Shown: positions 15,565 through 23,138 of the stretch, in pieces
Layout of the letters: the number at the start of each line of letters is the position of its first letter
How positions within the stretch are numbered: the stretch's first letter is position 1
NCBI RefSeq assembly: GCF_034427435.1
Contig: NZ_JAXQNP010000003.1
Span: 744,001 to 808,000 of the forward strand
Direction: 5' to 3'
Length of the DNA: 64,000 bases
Source: Nitrospirillum sp034427435
Lineage (GTDB): Bacteria; Pseudomonadota; Alphaproteobacteria; Azospirillales; Azospirillaceae
Notes under the pieces: model-generated
Told to the model about the DNA's origin: nothing
The model's input: the letters and a program-made list of their open reading frames with translations, nothing else
The model's database searches: none
Made by a program: the position numbers and the translations under genes

Positions 15565-16125
15565 TTATGGGGTGGTTTCTCGCGTGAAGGTCTCGAACGT
15601 CACCGGTTCATAGCTGTAGCCGCTACCGGTCCAGGACAGCAGTTCATAATGCCTGGGATAGACACCATCTTTGCCCGGCCTGTCAGCGTTGGTGTCTTCG
15701 TAAATATGTATCAGCCGCCGATATCCCTTGTCAGATCGCCCCAGCACCAACAGGTCGCCCGGATCCGACCAGATCGGGGTGACGAAGGTCCATCGCTCTC
15801 CCCGTTTCTGGTAGAGGTAGACGGTGCATCCGGCGCTACCGCAATGGTAGGCATCGGCCACCGCTAGCAACACTTCCGGCGTACCGTCGTCATCCAGGTC
15901 GACTTCCGCATATCGCACCGACTTCCTGGGCGAGTCGACCTGGCTAGGCCGGTCGTCCTGCGGCGTGTTCAGCGCCAAAAGGTCACGTACGAACGCGATT
16001 TTCTTGCCACTGATCTCCTTGAAGACGATCAGATCCGCTCCAACCCGCGATTGCGCCCGATTCGCCCCCAGCAGGACCAGCGGCAGCGCGATGATAAGGC
16101 TTGCGGCATGCCACATTGACTTCAT
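15565..16125 (-). CDS. Secreted protein with DLDDDG motif, candidate periplasmic immunity
   Basis: The 186-residue product has a Sec signal peptide (MKSMWHAASLIIALPLVLLG). The mature protein contains YAEVDLDDDGTPEVLLAVAD, an EF-hand/FG-GAP-like calcium-type loop, followed by CGSAGCTVYLYQKRGERW with a likely Cys-Cys disulphide. Similar D-D-G-plus-GSAGC arrangements occur in small periplasmic proteins. Its start overlaps the stop of the preceding gene by four bases. Placed downstream of a lysozyme-like effector, a periplasmic inhibitor or immunity role is reasonable but unproven. Confidence 0.55.
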   Translation of the reverse strand: MKSMWHAASLIIALPLVLLGANRAQSRVGADLIVFKEISGKKIAFVRDLLALNTPQDDRPSQVDSPRKSVRYAEVDLDDDGTPEVLLAVADAYHCGSAGCTVYLYQKRGERWTFVTPIWSDPGDLLVLGRSDKGYRRLIHIYEDTNADRPGKDGVYPRHYELLSWTGSGYSYEPVTFETFTRETTP

Positions 16126-16745
16126 TTCTTGTCACCTTTCGCCGAAGGCTTTTTAGTGCCGTTCAAATCGGTGTAGGGGATGTTCTGGAAGCCCGCGAGA
16201 CGGCGCTCCACCTGCTGGAAACGCGACGGCATGGCATCCGCCAAGCCTCGCGTATCTCTTCCCTCATATGTTTGGAAATAGGCGATTACCGCGGCTGAGC
16301 CCGCCCGCTGCGCCGCCCCTACCAGCCCCGCTTCCGTAATTTTGATGCTGACGCCAGCGCTACTGACAAAGGTCCGTCCTGCATATCGTTGAATAAGAGG
16401 GGCCAAAGCCACTTCCTGAAAGGCAAGAAGCGTAGAAAAAGCGCCTTCTTGGGCATCCTCATTATTAAGGAAATCATCGTCGCTCGAGAGATGGAACGCC
16501 TTGGCGAAATCTGTGCGCCCCCATCCATCACTTCCCCAACCGCGCTTCAACTCCAGCCCAATAAGGACACTACTGCGCAGCATGTAGCGCCCCAAGCTGG
16601 GATCATCAAACCGGGACTGGTCTGGATCGTTGGCCGCATCTACAGCCTTTCGCTTCGCAGCATAAGCCGGATAAACCGCCCCGGAGGCGATAACCCCAAC
16701 CAACAAAGCACCAACCAGGATTATTCTAGCGCTATAACAGCTCAT
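16122..16745 (-). CDS. Secreted paralogue of the E3 toxin tip, lacking its N-terminal catalytic part
   Basis: ATG 16745 has GGGGGA upstream. Residues 1-30 are a signal peptide (ILVGALLVGVIASGAVYPAY). Residues 47-190 align with E3 268-405: DPSLGRYM with NNALGRYQ, DFLNNEDAQEGAF with DFLNNEDAQEASF, VSIKITEAGLVGAAQRAG with QSIKITKSGLFAAYHRVG, and FQNIPYTD with FQDVPYEN. The E3 stretch 233-262 (EESENGH, likely the lysozyme Glu region) is absent and the His of AYHRVG is Gln here. It may be an inactive decoy or immunity protein in the periplasm; a secreted lysozyme is the alternative. Confidence 0.6.
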   Translation of the reverse strand: MSCYSARIILVGALLVGVIASGAVYPAYAAKRKAVDAANDPDQSRFDDPSLGRYMLRSSVLIGLELKRGWGSDGWGRTDFAKAFHLSSDDDFLNNEDAQEGAFSTLLAFQEVALAPLIQRYAGRTFVSSAGVSIKITEAGLVGAAQRAGSAAVIAYFQTYEGRDTRGLADAMPSRFQQVERRLAGFQNIPYTDLNGTKKPSAKGDKK

Positions 16746-16830
16746 CGGTATCCCCCGCTCAGTCGAGCACTACTTATACGCAGCCCAGCACGGCACCATA
16801 TACATTAAGAATTATACCTCCTCCATGGAA

Positions 16831-18057
16831 TCAATTTTCGTAAGGCACGTCCTGGAACAAGCGCAAACGCGTTTCCACCCATTTCTCATGATCGGTTAGT
16901 GGACGACCTTTAGTATCCTTTCCTTTGTATCTTCGTAAATAACTCTTGAGGCCACCGATTCCCACTCGATGGTAGGCGGCAAATAAGCCGGATTTTGTTA
17001 TCTTAATCGACTGCCCGTGCACGCCCACAAATTTTGACCCCTCATAATCAAGATAAATTTTATTTATCTGTCGATCAACATCCTTCTTATATAAGGAAAA
17101 TGAAGCCTCTTGCGCATCTTCATTATTTAGAAAATCCGTATCATTTTTTATTCCATATTTCCTTCCAAAATCTGAATCGCACTCATTGGCGTGACGACCC
17201 GTCTTAATGCCAAGGCCAACAAGGCTATCTTCCAAAAACTGATACCTTCCGAGAGCGTTATTATCTCCAGCATCTGGATTTTTATTATTTCTGTTCGGAT
17301 TATGCTTAAAAGCCTGATAACCAAAGGAATCTATATGTCCATTTTCGGACTCTTCCGCCGACGCCACAGCAGCTCGGAGTTGGCTATCCGGCTGTGTCTC
17401 CCAAGCGGAACGCCACTGCTTTCCGGACGTCGATGTCGATCCCACAGCCCGGGCCGCAAGCGGACGAGACAAGCCGCCATCTTCCGCATCTGGAGTGGCG
17501 ATGAATCGGGGACCGGAGCTGGCGGATGCCGTGTCATGACCACCTTCCGATGTCCAGCGCCCGCGGCCGTCGCGGGGTTGGTCGGCCGTGTATTTGGCCA
17601 CAGCGAAGCCCGCCGCCTTCATCAAGGCTGCCGAACTTATCCCCTGATCCAGAAGCGTTTCCGCCAGGAACAGACGCCATGCGGCGATGTCGGCATCCGG
17701 CAGGACGCCCAGGCCGGCATGGGCCAGGTGGATGGCCGCCTGCACAGGCTCATCCGCCGCCAGGGCGCGGCCGGCGGCCCGCACCTTGGCCAGGATGCGC
17801 CGCGCCTGCTCCGCCGTGTGGGGACGGTCATAGGCGCTGGCAAGCAAGGCCAGCAGGCGGTCGGCATCGAAATCCAAGGCCTGCGGCGCCCTGGCATCAT
17901 CGGCGCGCTTGGCCAGCAAGGTGCCGGCGCCCAGGATCAGGCCAGCCGGGGCCAGGACGGGATGCCGGACGATGCCTCGGCACCGGCGGTCCCCCCAAGC
18001 CTTCGCCAAGGGGGAATGGTCGAACGCCGCTTCGTCAGTGGAAATGCGCAGGCTCAT
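16831..18057 (-). CDS. Effector E3: adaptor fused to lysozyme-like peptidoglycan hydrolase
   Basis: Start ATG 18057; 408 residues. Residues 45-125 (LLASAYDRPHTAEQARRIL, AGRALAADEPVQAAIHLAHAG) are shared with E1 and E2. The linker ADQPRDGRGRWTSEGG is at 158-173. The tip (about 225-408) has SAEESENGHIDSFGYQAF, ALGRYQF, FLNNEDAQEASF and GLFAAYHRVG, the arrangement of lysozyme/transglycosylase-type domains with a candidate catalytic Glu near 236-238. The 3' half of the gene is very AT-rich and the 5' half GC-rich, so the tip was probably acquired separately. No signal peptide. A phage endolysin is the main alternative. Confidence 0.65.
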   Translation of the reverse strand: MSLRISTDEAAFDHSPLAKAWGDRRCRGIVRHPVLAPAGLILGAGTLLAKRADDARAPQALDFDADRLLALLASAYDRPHTAEQARRILAKVRAAGRALAADEPVQAAIHLAHAGLGVLPDADIAAWRLFLAETLLDQGISSAALMKAAGFAVAKYTADQPRDGRGRWTSEGGHDTASASSGPRFIATPDAEDGGLSRPLAARAVGSTSTSGKQWRSAWETQPDSQLRAAVASAEESENGHIDSFGYQAFKHNPNRNNKNPDAGDNNALGRYQFLEDSLVGLGIKTGRHANECDSDFGRKYGIKNDTDFLNNEDAQEASFSLYKKDVDRQINKIYLDYEGSKFVGVHGQSIKITKSGLFAAYHRVGIGGLKSYLRRYKGKDTKGRPLTDHEKWVETRLRLFQDVPYEN

Positions 18058-18077
18058 CGTGTGTCCTCCAACGGCGG

Positions 18078-18704
18078 TCAGTTACGGGGGATGCGGTAAT
18101 GATCGGCCAAGGCGTCCAGCGCCGTGGTCAATGCCGCCCAGCCCTGGGGCCAATCGCCGGCCCAGGTGGCCTCGAACCGGCGGGGCATGACCTCGTCGGC
18201 ACAGAGGCTTTCCACCAAGGTCAGGGCCAGCAGGCCATGGGGGCCGCTGGCCCGGATCAACGCGCGGGCCTGGGCCAGGCGGTCCTCAGTGCGGGCCCAG
18301 CGGTCGGGGTCGACATCCGGGCGGGCCACGCCGCTGCCGGACTCCGGCACATAGGCGTGGGGCTTGGGCGCCTCCGCCAAGGACAGCCAAGCGCGCCACA
18401 GGCCGCCCACAGCCTGTCCAGCATCGTGCTGCCGCTGGGTCAGGCGGCCACGCAGCAACAGCTGTCCCAAGGGCTGTCCCGCCCGCTGGTCCAGCAATTG
18501 AGCCATCGGCAGCGAAACCGGAGCCCCCAGGAGATCGGCCCGGCGCTCGAGCGCCTGGGGCAAGATGGCGGCGTCGGCGGCCTGCACCAGCTGGCCGCAG
18601 GCATGGCGGACACCGGCCTTGCGCGGACGGCCCGCCCGGCGGCGGGATGGCGCCTTGCGGGCGCCAGAAGCGGTGACAGCGGAAGCGGGGGCGGGAGGGG
18701 TCAT
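18078..18704 (-). CDS. Phage protein of unknown function, possible late regulator
   Basis: This 208-residue protein has a basic, Ala-rich N terminus (KAPSRRRAGRPRKAG, AT-hook-like GRPRK) and then helices with ERRADLLGAPVSLPMAQLLD, QPLGQLLLRGRLTQRQHDAG and LWRAWLSLAEAPKPHAYV. A second helical domain ends DALADHYRIPRN. The GRPRK sequence and its place between repressor and packaging genes suggest a DNA- or RNA-binding regulator, conceivably the factor that reads past the early terminators in R1 and R2, but no family is recognised. It overlaps the upstream gene by four bases. Confidence 0.55.
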   Translation of the reverse strand: MTPPAPASAVTASGARKAPSRRRAGRPRKAGVRHACGQLVQAADAAILPQALERRADLLGAPVSLPMAQLLDQRAGQPLGQLLLRGRLTQRQHDAGQAVGGLWRAWLSLAEAPKPHAYVPESGSGVARPDVDPDRWARTEDRLAQARALIRASGPHGLLALTLVESLCADEVMPRRFEATWAGDWPQGWAALTTALDALADHYRIPRN

Positions 18705-18973
18705 TCCGAAGGCGTCCTTTTGCCGTAGAGGGACGTGGCGATGGCTTCCACCGCCAGGCGATCGAATTCGTTGGGCAGGTCATCCAGCCGGATCATGGCG
18801 ACCCCCCGCTTGTGCCAGGCGGCGGTGGCCATGGAGCGCAAGTCATCGGGCGTGGAGGGCGTGCGACCCAGCCGGCCCTGCAAGCTGGTGGTGACGGGCG
18901 CGCCCGCGGCGCGCGACGCCGCCGCGCCTGCCGCGCATGGACGGGGGACGGCACCCCGGGAACTGGGGGACAT
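18701..18973 (-). CDS. Small phage protein, unknown (90 aa)
   Basis: From ATG 18973 the product starts with an Ala/Arg-rich segment and continues LGRTPSTPDDLRSMATAAW, HKRGVAMIRLDDLPNEFDRL and AVEAIATSLYGKRTPSE. The C-terminal 60 residues look like real protein; ATG 18832 would give a 43-residue form. It overlaps the next gene by four bases and is the first leftward gene from the operator region shared with the repressor. No family recognised. Confidence 0.5.
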   Translation of the reverse strand: MSPSSRGAVPRPCAAGAAASRAAGAPVTTSLQGRLGRTPSTPDDLRSMATAAWHKRGVAMIRLDDLPNEFDRLAVEAIATSLYGKRTPSE

Positions 18974-19043
18974 GGGCTTCCTTTCCTATTTTGGGCTTCA
19001 GGACCGGCGGGCCGCATTAGCCCCTGGTCATACCGCCAAGGAT

Positions 19044-19116
19044 AGGATAAAATTCTCCCGTTATCTAGGATATAATTCTCCCGCGACGCCGGTATCGCAT
19101 CAGGGTAAATTTCCCC
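19044..19116. promoter_or_regulatory. Operator cluster between repressor and leftward operon
   Basis: Two 17-bp copies of AGGATAwAATTCTCCCG lie at 19044-19060 and 19067-19083, spaced 23 bp (about two helical turns). A third, partly palindromic site GGGTAAATTTCCC lies at 19104-19116. Each is close to a GG..AAATT..CC inverted repeat. Their place between divergent phage genes suggests binding by the adjacent XRE protein. Related elements recur at 20312-20346. Confidence 0.6.
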
Positions 19117-19165
19117 ACATGACACGTGCCGCCAAAGCCCCCCCAGCACCCCCGCGCCCAGCCCG

Positions 19166-19591
19166 TTGGCTGAGCGGCTGGGCCACCGTCTGTCGGCGCT
19201 GGGCTTCGGGTATGCGGAGTTTGAACGGGCGGCCGGCCTGAACGAAGGCACCATCAAGGGCATCATGTACGGCAAGTCCGCATCCCCCCGGGCGGACACC
19301 ATTTATAAGATCGCGCGGGGCCTGGGCTGCCGAATCGAGGATTTGATCGGCGAGAGCCGGCTGGGCGACAACTCGGCGGCCGGGACTGGTCATCTCGCCA
19401 CCCCGCCGTCCGCGCCCTATGCTGGACAGGAACCGCCCCCCTTGCCGGAACATGCCGTTCTGGACGCGGTGCTGGACAAGGTGCGCGCCGCCTACCGCCG
19501 GGGCGACCTCGACCTGGCCGCCCAGCTTGTGCGCCTGTTCCAGCTGGACTTGGAAAAGCTGAAGATCGAGCGTGAGATCGCCCAGCGCTGA
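19166..19591 (+). CDS. XRE-family phage repressor
   Basis: The first open start in this frame is TTG 19166, giving 141 residues. Residues 1-55 form an XRE helix-turn-helix (LGFGYAEFERAAGLNEGTIK, GIMYGKSASPRADTIYKIAR, GLGCRIEDLIGES). After a Pro-rich hinge, residues 95-141 are a charged helix likely to dimerise. An ATG at 19119 lies in another frame and would join this one only if a base were gained or lost in the seven-C run at 19138-19144, so the true N terminus is uncertain. Divergent from the leftward phage genes with operator-like repeats between; it probably maintains lysogeny. Confidence 0.7.
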   Translation: MAERLGHRLSALGFGYAEFERAAGLNEGTIKGIMYGKSASPRADTIYKIARGLGCRIEDLIGESRLGDNSAAGTGHLATPPSAPYAGQEPPPLPEHAVLDAVLDKVRAAYRRGDLDLAAQLVRLFQLDLEKLKIEREIAQR

Positions 19592-19632
19592 AGCGCTGTT
19601 GCCGCTGACCTCGCCAGCCTGGGCGAAGGAGG

Positions 19633-20049
19633 TCAGCATGACAGCCACCCCAGGCTTGCCGCCACGTCGCGACTGAGCATCATGTCCGCCGGCCCCCGGG
19701 TCTGGCCCGCCGTGGCCACCGGCTCAGCCGGCAGGGCGTCCACCAGATAGAGACGCACACGTAAGCCGCCCGGCGCGTCGGCAGGGGCAGGAGACGTATC
19801 GAGCGCGACCCAGGCGTCAGCCGCGATGGCCACGCCCCCTGCCACATGGTGGAGGGAGGGCAGCATATCGACCAGCCGATGGCGGGCCAGCGACAACAAC
19901 GTCCAGGGCCAGGTATCGCTGACCGCAGCCTCCACCGGCACGCCACCCACCACCACCCGCAGGCGTCGCCCAACGGGCGACACCTCGGGCGTGCCGGGAT
20001 AAACCTCCCCGGCCAAGGGCAAGCGCTGGTGTGACACGCGACCCGACAT
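19633..20049 (-). CDS. Hypothetical protein (138 aa)
   Basis: Coding is plausible but not certain. The product (MSGRVSHQRLPLAGEVYPGT) continues RRLRVVVGGVPVEAAVSDTW, LPSLHHVAGGVAIAADAWVA and LRVRLYLVDALPAEPVATAG, a mostly beta protein without signal peptide. It is convergent with the repressor gene, 42 bases beyond it. Not recognised; it could be the outermost phage gene or a host gene. Confidence 0.45.
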   Translation of the reverse strand: MSGRVSHQRLPLAGEVYPGTPEVSPVGRRLRVVVGGVPVEAAVSDTWPWTLLSLARHRLVDMLPSLHHVAGGVAIAADAWVALDTSPAPADAPGGLRVRLYLVDALPAEPVATAGQTRGPADMMLSRDVAASLGWLSC

Positions 20050-20543
20050 TCCACTCCTCTATTCCGCACTGGCGCCGGTCTGGTTCCCGGTGCGCTGTTT
20101 CCTGACGAGCTGCGCTCCAGCTGGTTCCCCATGAGGGAGAACCAAGCCGGAGCCCCACTGTGATGCGTACGATATCGTTAATGCGTGGCTGTAACTCCCG
20201 ATTAACGTGCGCTAGCGGATACGAACCGCCCCTCGGCACACCGTCCGCATGTTCTCTTTACGTTCTCATTTTGCCGCAGGTCGGTCAAGCGGCGGCACTA
20301 CTGCCACCAGCTGGAGAATTTTCCGGCTTGGATATTTTTCTCCCATTTCGCTTGACGGGGTGTTTTTCTCCTGTCAGGGTAAGTCTCACCGGCCGGCGCC
20401 TTCCCCCATCGGCGCCGCCTGGCGACGGCGACCCGCCCCCTGCCCCTCCCTGGGCGGGTCGCCCCTTCCCCGGGGCGGGTAGGCGCCCGAGCGGCAGCCA
20501 CCGCCCCGGGGTTCATTTTTAAAACCAACGACGGAGCCTCCCC
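20050..20543. promoter_or_regulatory. Non-coding region with operator-like sites
   Basis: No gene is seen on either strand. GGAGAATTTTCC (near 20312-20323) and GGATATTTTTCTCCC (near 20329-20343) resemble the sites next to the phage repressor. Around 20420-20475 several long GC-rich inverted repeats (GGGCGGGTCGCC type) could fold as a terminator. The rest shows nothing recognisable. Confidence 0.35.
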
Positions 20544-21047
20544 ATGTCGCCCGCGTCATCCGCGCCGCCCATTACCGCCCTTCCAACCCGCACCTTGGCC
20601 ATGCCCGCTTTGGCCGCGCAGGTCCCGGCCCTGGCCCGCCTGGTGGCACACGCGGCACTGAGCATCCGCCTGGCCAGCCGGCGGTTGGAGCAAGGGCATG
20701 GCCAAGCCGCCCTGAATGAACTGATGGATACGGCAGCACCGGCGCTGGAGCAGGCACTGGAGGGCATGGGGCGCCTGGAAACCGCCTTGGAGACGCAGGG
20801 TCAGACCCGCGAGGCGGACTTGCGCCCGGCGGCCACCTTGCGGGTGCGGATGGAGGCGGCGGCCAGCCTGCTGAAACAGGCCGAGGTACTGGCCCGGGCA
20901 GGCCTGCCGGAGGAGGCGGGCGACAGCCGTGAGGCGGCGCTGTGGACGCTGGAGCGCGGCCTGGCCCTGGTGCCGCCCTTCAGCCCCACACCGGCGGCGA
21001 ACGTCCCCGTCCGCGCCCTGCCCCCCGCTATCCAGCCAACAACGTGA
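20544..21047 (+). CDS. Hypothetical helical protein (167 aa)
   Basis: ATG 20544 has GGAG upstream. The chain is Ala/Leu-rich and predicted helical from residue 20 to 145, with ALARLVAHAALSIRLASRRL, LEQALEGMGRLETALETQGQ and RMEAAASLLKQAEVLARAGL forming coiled-coil-like segments, and a Pro-rich end. No signal peptide or transmembrane segment is seen. No family recognised. It is convergent with a small lipoprotein gene. Confidence 0.5.
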   Translation: MSPASSAPPITALPTRTLAMPALAAQVPALARLVAHAALSIRLASRRLEQGHGQAALNELMDTAAPALEQALEGMGRLETALETQGQTREADLRPAATLRVRMEAAASLLKQAEVLARAGLPEEAGDSREAALWTLERGLALVPPFSPTPAANVPVRALPPAIQPTT

Positions 21048-21067
21048 TCTCGCCCTGACTCTTGGTG

Positions 21068-21403
21068 TCAGCGGCGCACCACGGTGGTGCCGCCGCTGCC
21101 CCAGGCGCTGACCCCGAGCAGGAAGCCGAAATCGTACCAGCGGCCCGGGTTGGGATAGGCGTAGACACGGGTATCGGAAACCAGGCTGTACAGGAAGCTG
21201 AAGGGCGCGATAAGCCCGTGCAGCAGCCCATAGAGGAATCCCGGCAATTCGCGGCCCGCCATGGGGGGCGGCTGGGTGGCACAGGCGCTGAGCAACAGCC
21301 CGGCGCCCATGATGGCCGCCCCCAACAGCACGGGCTTGAGCCAGCGCCGTCGACGCGCCTGGAGCGTGGGCGGGGACAGGGGCGGCACGACGGATTGGTC
21401 CAC
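21068..21403 (-). CDS. Small lipoprotein of the YPNPGRWYDFGFLLG type
   Basis: GTG 21403 is chosen because GGGAGG lies five bases upstream; the frame stays open further but the extra residues look unlike protein. The 111-residue product has a positively charged stretch (ARRRRW), a hydrophobic core (LLGAAIMGAGLLLSAC) and a lipobox LLSAC. The mature part includes FLYGLLHGLIAPFSFLYSL and YAYPNPGRWYDFGFLLGV, a conserved pattern I know from small alphaproteobacterial envelope proteins of unknown function. It probably lies in the inner membrane or periplasm. Confidence 0.6.
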   Translation of the reverse strand: MDQSVVPPLSPPTLQARRRRWLKPVLLGAAIMGAGLLLSACATQPPPMAGRELPGFLYGLLHGLIAPFSFLYSLVSDTRVYAYPNPGRWYDFGFLLGVSAWGSGGTTVVRR

Positions 21404-21516
21404 TTTAACCTCCCGGACGGAGAACAGGGCAACCCCCGCACTGTCCTGGTGATGCGGTGGAAGGCCAAGCCGGCCAAAAGGCGGCCCCCACGGGTGAACC
21501 ACGGCCATAGGTCCTA

Positions 21517-21909
21517 TCAGAACGGCGCGGACCAGGATCCGGAAGTCAGAGCCGACTGCGGCCACCACGGAATGACCGGATGCCCGCGATGCTGATCAAG
21601 AGCATCCAAACGGGCGAATGCCGGTTGCCTGCCGAGCGACGCGCCAGCGTCCTCGTCCACCCAGCGCGAGCAGGTGGCCGGCGCCACCCGCGGCGCCGGG
21701 ATATCGCGGTCAACCCCGCCCTGCGGCGCGGCCTGCTGGACGGCGGCCACCGGGGGGTGCTGAGCAGGCGGCGGATCAGCCCGAAGCGCGGCCTTCAGCG
21801 GCAAGGCATCCGCAGGCAGCAGGTCAGGCGGCCAGGCCAAGGCCCGGTCGGCCATCCCCGCCCCGACGATCAAGGTCAATGTGAGCAATGCGGCGGCTTG
21901 CAGTTTCAT
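21517..21909 (-). CDS. Small secreted protein (130 aa)
   Basis: The start MKLQAAALLTLTLIVGAGMA at ATG 21909 is a good Sec signal peptide ending near ALA-WPP. The mature protein is Pro/Ala-rich with a single Cys (PATCSRWVDED) and ends HPVIPWWPQSALTSGSWS. No domain is recognised. It is transcribed leftward from near the YafY regulator gene, with a palindrome between them. Confidence 0.5.
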   Translation of the reverse strand: MKLQAAALLTLTLIVGAGMADRALAWPPDLLPADALPLKAALRADPPPAQHPPVAAVQQAAPQGGVDRDIPAPRVAPATCSRWVDEDAGASLGRQPAFARLDALDQHRGHPVIPWWPQSALTSGSWSAPF

Positions 21910-22019
21910 GGCGGCCTTCCTCCCCTCGTGTCACGGAAACCGCTGATCACGCTAAAACCTCAAGCAAAGTTGAGGTCAAGCCCCATCAGGGCTTGGTCCA
22001 CACACGATGACGGACATAA

Positions 22020-22038
22020 CCTGACATCCTTTGTCAGG
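22020..22038. promoter_or_regulatory. Palindromic operator upstream of YafY-type regulator
   Basis: CCTGACA and TGTCAGG form perfect 7-bp arms around a 5-bp spacer, 24 bp before the regulator's ATG. A further half-like TGACATAACC lies at 22012. Site and position suggest autoregulation. Confidence 0.55.
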
Positions 22039-22061
22039 TATGATCTGATAGGCTGAAAATC

Positions 22062-23138
22062 ATGCGCGCCAGCCGTCTTCTTTCCCTGCTCATGCTGCTT
22101 CAGACCCGGGGTCGCCAGACCGCCCAGATCCTGGCCGAGGAGCTTGAGGTCACCGTCCGCACCATCTACCGAGATATCGATGACCTGAGCGCGGCCGGCA
22201 TCCCCGTCTATGCCGACCGGGGGCGGGAGGGTGGCTTTCAATTGATGGACGGCTATCGCACCCGGCTGACCGGCATGACGGCGCAGGAGGCGGAAAGCCT
22301 GTTCCTGGCGGGCCTGCCGGGGCCGGCGGCGGACCTGGGGCTGGGCGACACCTTGGCCGCCGCCCAGTTGAAGCTGCTGGCCGCCCTGCCCGAGCAGGGA
22401 CGCCAGATGGCCGCGCGCCTGAACGCCCGCATCCACCTGGACCCCGTGGGCTGGTTCCAGGAACCGGGCAAGGTGGACATCCTGCCCGACATCGCCCGCG
22501 CGGTATGGAATGAGCAGGTCATCCGCATGCGCTATGAGCGCTGGACCGGGATCGTGGAGCGGACGGTGGAGCCCCTGGGGTTGGTGCTGAAGGGCGGCGT
22601 CTGGTATTTGGTCGCCCGGTCACGGACGGAGACGGACCAGCCGGACGCGAACACGGCGCCCCCGGCGCCCCGCACCTACCGCATCTCCAGCATCCTGGCC
22701 CACACGGTGCTGGAGCGGCGGTTCGACCGCCCGGCCGACTTCGACCTGCCCGCCCATTGGCAGGCATCGCTGCACAGCTTCGAGGCGGGCCTTTACATCG
22801 GCACGGCGCGGGTGAAGGCCACGGCCACCGGCCTGAAATTGTTGCGCAACCTGGGGCCGGCCTTCAATGAACGGATCAGCGCCTCACTGCAGCCGGCCAG
22901 CGCCGATGGCTGGGCGGAGGCCGACATCCCGCTGGAATCGGTGGAATGGACCGCCCGCCAGCTGTTGGGCCTGGGCCTCACGGTGGAGGTGCTGGGCCCG
23001 CCGGAGCTGCGCGCCCATATGGCCGAACTGGCGGCGGATCTGCACCGCCGGTATCAGACAACGCCGACGGCTGAAACGGAAAGGGCACCGGCGTCGCCAC
23101 CGGTGCCCCCTTCCGACGATGATCCACCGGATCAGTAG
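22062..23138 (+). CDS. YafY/DeoR-like transcriptional regulator with WYL domain
   Basis: The 358-residue product starts at ATG 22062. Residues 1-60 are a winged helix-turn-helix (MLLQTRGRQTAQILAEELEV, TVRTIYRDIDDLSAAGIPVY). The middle carries RYERWTGIVERTVEPLGLVL and the WYL motif in GGVWYLVARSR near residue 190, a ligand- or nucleic-acid-sensing domain. The C terminus has the usual WCX extension and a Pro-rich tail. It overlaps the 3' end of the convergent TonB receptor gene by 7 bp. A palindrome just upstream suggests self-control. Confidence 0.82.
   Translation: MRASRLLSLLMLLQTRGRQTAQILAEELEVTVRTIYRDIDDLSAAGIPVYADRGREGGFQLMDGYRTRLTGMTAQEAESLFLAGLPGPAADLGLGDTLAAAQLKLLAALPEQGRQMAARLNARIHLDPVGWFQEPGKVDILPDIARAVWNEQVIRMRYERWTGIVERTVEPLGLVLKGGVWYLVARSRTETDQPDANTAPPAPRTYRISSILAHTVLERRFDRPADFDLPAHWQASLHSFEAGLYIGTARVKATATGLKLLRNLGPAFNERISASLQPASADGWAEADIPLESVEWTARQLLGLGLTVEVLGPPELRAHMAELAADLHRRYQTTPTAETERAPASPPVPPSDDDPPDQ

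Larger units (their letters stand above)
1..20049. mobile_element. Prophage segment with toxin cargo (left end outside window)
   Basis: A run of minus-strand genes has the HK97-type order terS, terL, portal, protease/scaffold, capsid, connector, gp10-like, tail terminator, tail tube, tail chaperone. A plus-strand repressor-like gene sits at 19.2 kb. About 6 kb of toxin and immunity genes lie around and between terL and portal. No integrase, replication gene, holin or tape-measure gene is seen, so the element is either incomplete or continues beyond position 1. The right limit is drawn after the last gene that could be phage (ends 20049) and is uncertain; no attachment site was recognised. Confidence 0.85.
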
